Assembly (NCBI GenBank): GCA_003165615.1
Contig: PLWR01000449.1
Coordinates: 1-10,801, forward strand
From: Acidobacteriota bacterium
GTDB lineage: Bacteria > Acidobacteriota > Terriglobia > UBA7540
Direction: 5' to 3'
DNA length: 10,801 nt
The notes beneath the pieces are model-generated. The model searched no databases and was not told the DNA's origin. It saw only the letters and a program-made list of their open reading frames with translations. Every line of letters begins with the position of its first letter. Position 1 is the stretch's first letter. Below, piece after piece: positions 5,438 to 10,801 of the stretch. Position numbers and translations under genes: made by a program.

Positions 5438-6994
5438 TCAGACCAGCCAGTGCGGAGCGATTTGGTCATTTTGGTCGGCGGTGATCAGCCAGTCCAACAT
5501 GGCGCTTTTTAATGTTCGCAGCACGTCGGCGCAGCTTGGATCAGCCCACAGGTTTCGAGTTTCTCCGGGATCATTCTCCAGGTCGTACAACTCACCCTCG
5601 CAGGATGGATAGTAGTTCAGTTTCCAACGTTTCGTCCGTGCCATCTTGGCGTCAGGGTGGAGAATTCCGTCTTCGCCACGTCCCGGCACAAAGGGGTGAT
5701 AGAATTTCGTTCCTTCCCGATTCGGCGGCGCATACACTTCCGGAATTATGTTTTCGCAAAAGACCGTTTCCCGCGGAGTGTAGCGGTCCGCATTTCCCGT
5801 GATTAAGGGCGCAAAGCTCTGTCCCTGGACATTCACCGGAACCGGGATGCCGCACAATTCCAGAAGCGTGGGAAGCACATCCACGGCCTCGATCAGTTGG
5901 CCATACTTGCCGGGAGCCACTCGGCTTGGGAATCGCACCATCATGGGGATGTGAACGGAGCCCTCGAAAAGAACATTTTTCCCCGTCATCCCATGTTCAC
6001 CCAGTTGATCGCCATGATCGGTAGCGAAAACAATGATGGTGTTCTCTGCCTTCCCTGAGCGCTCCAGTGCGTCCACGATCAATCCCACCTCATGATCCAC
6101 CATCGACACCGCGGCGTAGTAGCTGCGGTACATCCACTGGAGGCGGGCACGGTCAATGTCATAAGCGGGGCTGCGGCCAATTTGCTTTTGCACCGGCAGG
6201 GGGAGCTTGTGAATGTCATCGAGCGTGACAGCTTGGGGCAGAGGGATCTCAATGCCGTCGTACATCGCATCATAGGGACTGGACACAGGGAAGGGAGAAT
6301 GGGGCTTAAAAAACGACGAGAAGAGGAAGAAGGGTTTTGGCGAAGCACTGAACTCGCGCAGCATCTGCACGGTTTGCATGCCCGTCCAGAAGGTGGGAGT
6401 GAATTCATAGGGCACGGCGGCGCGGTAGGGATTCTTCCCCGCACTGATATCCTTGGCCGGAGCATCGGGACTCAGGTCTGGAGCCGGGTCATGCGCCTTA
6501 CGCCAGCGAACGTAATCTGAGTAAGGATTGGTGGTTTGCACGCCGTCGTCGAGGAAGACCTCATCGAATCCCGTGGACCGGGCGTGTTCCGCGGTGGGAG
6601 GATAAAAGTGCAACTTTCCCACCGAACCTGTCTGGTACCCGTTCGCGTTGAGGATCCGCTGCATCATGACTTCCCGCGGATCACAAGGCGTGTAGTTGAC
6701 ACGGTTCTTGTGTGAGTGCGGATAGCGGCCGGTCAAATAACTGATCCGCGAAGGAACACAGACAGCGGCTTGAACATAGGCGTTAGTAAAATTCGCCGCG
6801 CCCGACGCCAGCCTGTCGAGGTTCGGCGTCTTGATGATCCGGTTGCCGTTCGCCCCCAAACAGTCGAAGCGGAACTGGTCCGTAAAAATAATCAGGACGT
6901 TGGGCCTGCCGCCCCCGGATGAAGGTTGCGCCAGCTTGGGCGCCAGCAAGACGGTTCCGGTTTGCAAGAATCTTCTTCGATTTATGCGGTTCAT
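5438..6994 (-). CDS. Twin-arginine-exported type I sulfatase
   Basis: The protein has 518 residues and belongs to the formylglycine-dependent sulfatase (alkaline phosphatase-like) superfamily. The N-terminus MNRINRRRFLQ is a twin-arginine motif followed by a short hydrophobic stretch, so a folded enzyme is probably exported. The modification signature CVPSR starts at C79 (the residue converted to formylglycine, with R83), followed by LTGRYP. Metal and active-site residues include D39 in FTDQF, K127/H129 in GKLHF, H232 in KPHSPF, D326-H327 in ATDHGD and K339 in TGKN. The C-terminal part has the usual RTKRWKLNYY and LYDLENDPGETRNL segments. It hydrolyses a sulfate ester; the substrate (sulfated glycan, aryl or choline sulfate) cannot be read from sequence. 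Start ATG 6992-6994 has AGGAG (6999-7003) four bases upstream. It lies 38 bp after the second sulfatase, on the same strand, so co-transcription is likely. No maturation enzyme is in the window. Confidence 0.92.
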   Translation of the reverse strand: MNRINRRRFLQTGTVLLAPKLAQPSSGGGRPNVLIIFTDQFRFDCLGANGNRIIKTPNLDRLASGAANFTNAYVQAAVCVPSRISYLTGRYPHSHKNRVNYTPCDPREVMMQRILNANGYQTGSVGKLHFYPPTAEHARSTGFDEVFLDDGVQTTNPYSDYVRWRKAHDPAPDLSPDAPAKDISAGKNPYRAAVPYEFTPTFWTGMQTVQMLREFSASPKPFFLFSSFFKPHSPFPVSSPYDAMYDGIEIPLPQAVTLDDIHKLPLPVQKQIGRSPAYDIDRARLQWMYRSYYAAVSMVDHEVGLIVDALERSGKAENTIIVFATDHGDQLGEHGMTGKNVLFEGSVHIPMMVRFPSRVAPGKYGQLIEAVDVLPTLLELCGIPVPVNVQGQSFAPLITGNADRYTPRETVFCENIIPEVYAPPNREGTKFYHPFVPGRGEDGILHPDAKMARTKRWKLNYYPSCEGELYDLENDPGETRNLWADPSCADVLRTLKSAMLDWLITADQNDQIAPHWLV

Positions 6995-7032
6995 AATTCT
7001 CCTGGTCCGGCCGGATTAATCGCTTAGCCCGC

Positions 7033-8559
7033 CTACGAGTACGGGAAAAAGGGCGGACTGATTTCCGCAACCTTATCGCCGATTTCTTTCATGCGCGACA
7101 ACAGCCGCTGCCGCAAGCTCTCTGCTATTTCCAGGGTTCCATCCCGCCCCGCCAGATTGAGCAATTGGTGCGGGTCCGAATACAAGTCATACAATTGGTA
7201 TTCCGCATAGTGGTCACTGAAGGCTGCGGGCGTCGATCCTCCCGTGAGATTGTGGGGGGCATGCTGGGTATAGCGCTCGGCGGGATCACAGGGCTTTTGG
7301 CCGTGCTGTTTCGCCGCCCCCACTACATACGTCCACTGCTCGGTGCGGAGCGCCCTCGACACCATGAATTCAGCGGTCTGGATAAAGACTTCATTGCGCC
7401 ATCCCTCGGCGTTCCCTTCCACCAGAGGCAGAGCGCTCCTCCCCTGCATGCTGGCGGGGATCGGAGCCCCGACGGCATCCAGAATCGTCGGAGTGATGTC
7501 CACCATGCCCACCAACTCCTGTACCACCCGCGAGCGATTGAACTGGGGGCCTTGGATAATCAAGGGCACGTGAACTGAACTCTCGTGCGCGCTTCTCTTG
7601 TACTCGGTATTTCGAGTGCGAAAGTGGCAGCCATGATCGCTGGTGAAAACCACAATCGTGTTCTCATCCAACCCCAATCTCGTAAGAGTGGCCAGAATCG
7701 TGCCGACGGCTTCATCGATCCTGGCAATGCATCCGTAGTAGTGGGGCAGTTGGTTGGGCCAGTCTCCGGGAAAGAAACGCAAGTCGTGGGGTACGAAGGG
7801 ATTGACATACCGCTCCGCATAGCCCTTGGGTGCAATGGCGCTAATCATATCGTTCTGGTAATGCGGCTCGATATAGGAAACCGCCAGCAAAAACGGCTCC
7901 TTCCCTTGGTTTTGGAGAAAGTTGACCGCCCGTTGCGTCATGAAGTCGACTCTGTAAGTGTCGGCAAAGTGGAGGGGCTTGCCGTCGCCATCATAGAGGT
8001 CCCCATCGTAAGCGTGCGATGTAAATTCCAACACATTGGACGCCTCCCAGAGGTCCAGGAAACCTCCTCTCTCCGGGGGAGAAACAGGGCCTGTGCCTTT
8101 CTCTGCCAGGTGCCATTTGCCAATGTAGTTCGCGGTGTAACCTTGCTCACGAAGGACCGTCGCAATGGTCGTAGCATCGCCGGCAATGCCGAAGCCGTTT
8201 CTCCACACCCCATGCCGGGCAGGGTATTGCCCCGTCCACAGGCAGGCGCGCGAGGGAGCACACACCGGTTGGTTGGTGATGGCTTGGGCGAAGAGAGTGC
8301 CCCTTTTGGCCATGGCGTCGAGGTTGGGAGTTAGCCCCATCGGGTTGAGGCCGTATGCCCCCACGGTGTCCCAGCGCATCTGGTCCGCATGGATGATGAT
8401 CACATTGGGGCGCCGGGGATGTCCTTCTCCGGATACACCTTCCCCACCCACCGCCATCGAGGGGAGGGCAGGGATGGCCGCCGCCGTTGCCGATCGCTGC
8501 AGGAATTCTCTTCTCGAAACCCCAAGAGGCCGGGGCGATGAAGTTTTTGAGTTGGCCAT
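7033..8559 (-). CDS. Twin-arginine-exported type I sulfatase (upstream gene of the pair)
   Basis: The protein has 508 residues and is a formylglycine-dependent sulfatase, clearly diverged from its neighbour. A twin-arginine signal (SRREFLQRSATAAAIPALP, R16-R17) precedes a mature start near residue 40. The signature CAPSR begins at C100 (R104), followed by LWTGQYP. Other expected active-site residues are D59 (HADQ), K148/H150 (GKWH), H233 (EPHYQ), D308-H309 (TSDHG) and a basic residue at K321/R322. The C-terminal QLYDLYSDPHQLLNL is typical of the family. I chose the ATG at 8557-8559, which has AAGGGAG (8567-8573) seven bases upstream; an in-frame TTG nine codons earlier would put that ribosome site inside the gene. 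It is first in a two-gene unit with the 5438-6994 sulfatase. Two different paralogues suggest sequential removal of sulfate groups from one glycan, which is inference. Confidence 0.92.
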   Translation of the reverse strand: MANSKTSSPRPLGVSRREFLQRSATAAAIPALPSMAVGGEGVSGEGHPRRPNVIIIHADQMRWDTVGAYGLNPMGLTPNLDAMAKRGTLFAQAITNQPVCAPSRACLWTGQYPARHGVWRNGFGIAGDATTIATVLREQGYTANYIGKWHLAEKGTGPVSPPERGGFLDLWEASNVLEFTSHAYDGDLYDGDGKPLHFADTYRVDFMTQRAVNFLQNQGKEPFLLAVSYIEPHYQNDMISAIAPKGYAERYVNPFVPHDLRFFPGDWPNQLPHYYGCIARIDEAVGTILATLTRLGLDENTIVVFTSDHGCHFRTRNTEYKRSAHESSVHVPLIIQGPQFNRSRVVQELVGMVDITPTILDAVGAPIPASMQGRSALPLVEGNAEGWRNEVFIQTAEFMVSRALRTEQWTYVVGAAKQHGQKPCDPAERYTQHAPHNLTGGSTPAAFSDHYAEYQLYDLYSDPHQLLNLAGRDGTLEIAESLRQRLLSRMKEIGDKVAEISPPFFPYS

Positions 8560-8650
8560 AAGCTGGCTCCCTTCTTGGTGAACCAAACTGCCACTGAAGC
8601 TGACCCGCTATTGAAGATGTGCGGGCCCGTCCACTCTGGCATGACGACGT

Positions 8651-8678
8651 ATTATAAACTCGGATCACAATTAGTCAG
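8651..8678 (-). promoter_or_regulatory. Candidate promoter of the sulfatase pair
   Basis: On the minus strand, CTGACT (8673-8678, four of six to the -35 consensus) and a perfect -10 TATAAT (8651-8656) are 16 bp apart. Transcription would begin near 8644, giving an untranslated leader of about 85 nt before the ATG at 8559. It is well placed, and the perfect -10 box in a GC-rich context makes it the best promoter candidate in the window. Confidence 0.55.
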
Positions 8679-8791
8679 GCGTTTGTATAACAGGATTATT
8701 TGCCGGAAACGCATTGGCAGGATCACCGTCAGACCGCTCTGGTCGTGATTTCTTTCGCCCCTTACGGCCTATGAACGCGCCGCGTTGTAGC

Positions 8792-8809
8792 GCCGATTTT
8801 CAGGTCGGC
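8792..8809. repeat. GC-rich hairpin in the divergent spacer (REP-like)
   Basis: GCCGA (8792-8796) and TCGGC (8805-8809) form a 5-bp stem around an 8-nt loop, preceded by TTGTAGC. It shares its stem core with the 5345-5363 hairpin, and the two bracket the sulfatase pair. No T run follows. Membership in a dispersed repeat family is inference. Confidence 0.4.
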
Positions 8810-8870
8810 ACGGCTCGGGCACACAGACCAGGCTTGGGATGATCCAATCACGTTTCGGTAGAGCCTCAGT

Positions 8871-8876
8871 TATACT
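8871..8876 (+). promoter_or_regulatory. Candidate -10 box giving a leaderless antitoxin mRNA
   Basis: TATACT matches five of six -10 positions and ends seven bases before the GTG at 8883, so transcription would begin at or next to the start codon. No ribosome binding site precedes that codon, which fits leaderless translation. The -35 region is poor (ATCACG at an 18-bp spacing matches three of six), so the call is tentative. Confidence 0.4.
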
Positions 8877-8882
8877 ACTGTC

Positions 8883-9119
8883 GTGAAAACATCAATCTCC
8901 ATACCCGATCCTCTCTTTAAAGAGGCCGAGCGGCTCGCCAAGCGGCTCCGCATATCGCGCAGTCAGCTCTATGCACGAGCCTTGGAATGTTACCTCCCGC
9001 GCCAAAGGCCAAAGGGAATTAAGGAAGCGCTGGATGCGGTCTATGGCAAGGAGTCATCGGAACTTGATCCCGTAATTGCCCAATGGCAGGCGACGGCGCT
9101 CAGCCGGGAGAAGTGGTGA
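8883..9119 (+). CDS. Ribbon-helix-helix antitoxin of the ChpI/MazE-like type (orphan)
   Basis: The protein has 78 residues. Its N-terminus MKTSISIPDPLFKEAERLAK and the following ISRSQLYARALECYL fit a ribbon-helix-helix DNA-binding fold: beta strand 3-8, helix 9-20, helix 24-37. This is typical of antitoxins paired with MazF/PemK ribonucleases. The C-terminal half (AVYGKESSELDPVIAQWQ, about 52-69) is the segment that normally wraps the toxin. The start is GTG at 8883, with no ribosome site; the family's beginning MKT-x-ISIPD supports this start. The stop TGA overlaps a GTG that opens the toxin reading frame (GTGA), the usual arrangement in these operons. That toxin is now only a remnant, so the antitoxin has lost its partner here. 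It could still repress its own promoter or neutralise a toxin encoded elsewhere. Confidence 0.8.
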   Translation: MKTSISIPDPLFKEAERLAKRLRISRSQLYARALECYLPRQRPKGIKEALDAVYGKESSELDPVIAQWQATALSREKW

Positions 9120-9207
9120 TCCGGCCAGGAGAGATTTCGCGGGCATCACTAATGTGCCGCTGATGCATGAAATCGAGGACTGGATGCGATTGGTGCTTGG
9201 GTTGTGA
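9116..9207 (+). pseudogene. mazF/pemK-like toxin remnant, internally deleted
   Basis: The GTG at 9116-9118 overlaps the antitoxin stop and reads VIRPGEISRAS before a stop at 9161-9163. This resembles the first residues of MazF/PemK toxins (typically M-I-R-R-G-E-I-W-W). Shifted by one frame, 9154-9207 reads VPLMHEIEDWMRLVLGL and stops. This closely resembles the conserved C-terminal end of the same toxin family, where a basic/acidic helix ends in RLVLGL. Intact toxins have about 105-115 codons, so roughly three quarters of the gene is gone and the two ends are out of frame. The remnant sits exactly where the toxin should be. The family assignment comes from remembered motifs at both ends, not an alignment. 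Confidence 0.65.
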
Positions 9208-9274
9208 CTCAAATTGACTCGCACGCATCGCAAAAGGGCGCGATGTTTGTGACACCCGGTGCTGGGAGGCCATC

Positions 9275-10339
9275 ATGCTAAAAATCGAGCGACGAACAAA
9301 GAGCTTTCTTAGACTAAAGGAAAACACGCTTGCAGGTGCCTTCATTACCGAGCGCTATGATTTGCAGGAGTTCATCGTCAATAGCCCGAAAGAATTCTTC
9401 GCAGAGATTGGGCTGGATCTCTTCATTCTTGGTAAGGAAGTCCCACTCACGGAAACGGTCCAGGACCGGATCGACATTCTTGCGATTGACCAAGAGGGCC
9501 GCGCTGTTGTGATTGAACTAAAGCGAGGGAACAATCGGTTACAACTCCTCCAGGCAATTTCGTATGCGGGCATGTTGTCGAAGTGGCAGCCTGCTGATTT
9601 TCGCAAACTACTTAACGAAGAACGGCGCAAGGAGTTGACAGACGAGTTCCTTCAGGGCGCAGAGATAGAGGAAATCAACCGCGAGCAGCGGATAATCCTG
9701 GTTGCGGAGGCATATGACTACGAGGTCCTCGTCGGTGCTGAGTGGCTGAGCGAGAAGTATGGTGTTGACATCATTTGCTGTCGGGTTTTGCTGGCCAAAG
9801 ATCCCCAATATGGTGTGGAGTACCTAACGTGTATGCAAATCCTTCCAGCCCCTGAATTAGCGGCTCAAAGCATTATACGTGGGCCAGGGGGGCCCCGAGT
9901 GCAGCGGTGGAAGGACTGGGATACTGCTTTGTCAGTCGTCGAAAACCCCGCGATCGTGCAGTACTTCAAGGGAGAAATTGAATCTGGGCAGGAGTGCTAT
10001 TTGCCGAAACGGATTCTATTTTACAAGATTAATGGCAAGCGGCAATTTTTCCTTGCAGCTCGGACGAAGAACGCTTATGTCTGGCAGTATGTGCGATTCC
10101 ATGAGGACATTGAATTCTGGAAGGGCGGCCTCAGTGATCCGCAATCCATCCAACCTGTTAAGAAAGCTGCTTGCTTGCGCTTCTTTCTCACGACAGAGCA
10201 AGACTTGAAATTCTTTCACAGAGCAGTTACACGGGATCTGATTACAGTTGAATGGAAGGAACAATCCAGCGAGGGCTCCGTCTCTGACGAGCCTCCATTC
10301 GGCGGCGAGACTACAGATGAAACTCGAAATCAGGATTGA
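9275..10339 (+). CDS. PD-(D/E)XK nuclease-like protein (NucS/DUF91-type core) with uncharacterised C-terminal domain
   Basis: The protein has 354 residues. Residues 60-105 carry a nuclease core like that of NucS/EndoMS and related DUF91 proteins: D67 in DRIDILAID, then E81-x-K83 in VVIELKRG, then Q93 in LLQAISYAGML. The D-(14)-E-x-K spacing and the trailing helix with Q are characteristic, so metal-dependent DNA cleavage is plausible. Residues 110-190 continue the alpha/beta fold; 210-325 form a separate Trp/Phe-rich domain I do not recognise. The last 25 residues are acidic and probably disordered. It lacks the N-terminal domain that NucS uses for DNA and clamp contacts, so a mismatch-repair role is not implied; defence or restriction is equally possible. 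The ATG at 9275 has GGGAGG (9264-9269) five bases upstream. Its end overlaps dapD by 23 bp in another frame, so the two are probably co-expressed. Its bases look more AT-rich than the dap genes. Confidence 0.75.
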   Translation: MLKIERRTKSFLRLKENTLAGAFITERYDLQEFIVNSPKEFFAEIGLDLFILGKEVPLTETVQDRIDILAIDQEGRAVVIELKRGNNRLQLLQAISYAGMLSKWQPADFRKLLNEERRKELTDEFLQGAEIEEINREQRIILVAEAYDYEVLVGAEWLSEKYGVDIICCRVLLAKDPQYGVEYLTCMQILPAPELAAQSIIRGPGGPRVQRWKDWDTALSVVENPAIVQYFKGEIESGQECYLPKRILFYKINGKRQFFLAARTKNAYVWQYVRFHEDIEFWKGGLSDPQSIQPVKKAACLRFFLTTEQDLKFFHRAVTRDLITVEWKEQSSEGSVSDEPPFGGETTDETRNQD

Positions 10340-10801
10340 AGAGCTTTTTAATAAGCAGGCAGACCAATACGGCGACGAATATTTTCACGCCTTTGATGAA
10401 TTCAAAGCCGCATTGAACGAGGGCCGCGTGCGTGCGGCGGAGCCGGATGCGAGTTCTCCTTCCGGCTGGCGCGTGAATGGCTGGGTCAAGAAAGGCATCC
10501 TACTGGGCTTCCGCCTGGGTCGCGTGGTGGCTATGCCGCCCAGTGACCTTCAGTTTCGTGACAAGCACACTTATCCCTTGAAGCAACTCCCGAGCGACCA
10601 GAACATCCGCGTGGTGCCCGGCGGGTCGTCGATTCGCGATGGCTGCTACATCGGGAAAAACGTTACCTGCATGCCGCCAATGTACATCAACGTGGGCGCA
10701 TATGTGGACGAAGGGACCATGATCGACTCGCACGCGCTGGTGGGTTCTTGCGCGCAGGTGGGCAAGCGTGTGCACATCAGCGCTGCGGCGCAAATCGGCG
10801 G
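10317..10801 (+). CDS. dapD: 2,3,4,5-tetrahydropyridine-2,6-dicarboxylate N-succinyltransferase (partial, 5' part)
   Basis: The first 161 residues are present; the gene runs off the window end. DapD transfers succinate from succinyl-CoA to tetrahydrodipicolinate, opening the succinylase branch to diaminopimelate. The N-terminal helical domain (1-60) leads to NGWVKKGILLGFR (54-66), RVVPGGSSIRDG (98-109) and the hexapeptide-repeat helix with the signature INVGAYVDEGTMID (124-137) and LVGSCAQVGKRVHIS (141-155). The IDSHALVG and AAAQIGG variants differ from the enterobacterial form but are within family variation. The ATG at 10317 lies inside the preceding nuclease-like gene, 23 nt before that gene's end, and has only a weak ribosome site, so translational coupling is likely. 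It belongs functionally with asd-dapB-dapA and the dapE-like gene about 5 kb upstream. Confidence 0.93.
   Translation, partial: MKLEIRIEELFNKQADQYGDEYFHAFDEFKAALNEGRVRAAEPDASSPSGWRVNGWVKKGILLGFRLGRVVAMPPSDLQFRDKHTYPLKQLPSDQNIRVVPGGSSIRDGCYIGKNVTCMPPMYINVGAYVDEGTMIDSHALVGSCAQVGKRVHISAAAQIG

Larger units (their letters stand above)
8560..8882. other. Divergent spacer between the sulfatase pair and the antitoxin gene
   Basis: This 323-bp gap contains the sulfatase ribosome site and a candidate minus-strand promoter (8651-8678), a GC-rich hairpin (8792-8809) and a candidate -10 box for the antitoxin (8871-8876). A further imperfect hairpin is possible: ATCAC (8722-8726) and GACC (8732-8735) pair with GGTC (8741-8744) and GTGAT (8745-8749), leaving a 5-nt bulge. 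I see no coding sequence. Confidence 0.5.

Noticed and set aside
7585..8334. Open frame of 249 codons antisense to the second sulfatase
   Set aside because: It lies wholly opposite conserved sulfatase sequence, with no motif or ribosome site of its own.
8560..8586. TTG start nine codons upstream for the second sulfatase
   Set aside because: The ATG at 8559 has a well-spaced ribosome site that would otherwise be inside the coding region.
9214..9242. Promoter for the nuclease-like gene (TTGACT at 9214)
   Set aside because: The -35-like hexamer is good, but no -10 box is found at 16-18 bp.

Overview
The window looks like the chromosome of an Acidobacteriota-type bacterium (Solibacter/Bryobacter-like). 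This is an inference from twin-arginine-exported sulfatases, a secreted PEGA-domain protein, a succinylase-type lysine/diaminopimelate gene set and repeat-rich intergenic spacers. Planctomycetes or Verrucomicrobia are less likely alternatives. No rRNA, tRNA, CRISPR array, complete insertion sequence or phage module is visible.

Layout. Bases 1-428 (minus) hold the 5' part of a twin-arginine-exported D-mannonate dehydratase-like enolase-superfamily protein. Bases 618-1178 (minus) encode a secreted Gly/Tyr-rich PEGA-domain protein. A 215-bp divergent spacer with a perfect 6-4-6 palindrome precedes a plus-strand lysine/diaminopimelate cluster: an M20 deacylase (dapE-like, 1394-2389), asd (2518-3567), dapB (3567-4271) and dapA (4418-5320). 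Two minus-strand twin-arginine sulfatases follow (5438-6994 and 7033-8559), with a candidate promoter at 8651-8678. Then come an orphan ribbon-helix-helix antitoxin (8883-9119), a collapsed mazF-like toxin remnant (9116-9207) and a PD-(D/E)XK nuclease-like gene (9275-10339). The nuclease-like gene overlaps by 23 nt the start of dapD (10317 to the window edge).

How the genes work together. asd, dapA, dapB, dapD and the dapE-like gene cover aspartyl phosphate to L,L-diaminopimelate, apart from the aminotransferase step. The products supply lysine and the peptidoglycan cross-linking residue. dapD is separated from dapA by about 5 kb of accessory genes, so the cluster appears to have been interrupted or rearranged. 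The two sulfatases, and perhaps the exported mannonate dehydratase-like protein, suggest envelope or periplasmic processing of sulfated, possibly uronate-containing, glycans.

The most unusual feature is in the spacers of the lysine cluster. The spacers after dapE and after dapB each carry 7-bp tandem repeats arranged as inverted arms around a loop of about 55 nt. The two use different heptamers (GGGATTA and AATTATG). A third, degenerate heptamer run follows dapA. A second clear signal is the mazF remnant, which keeps only the toxin's first few and last dozen or so codons behind an intact antitoxin.
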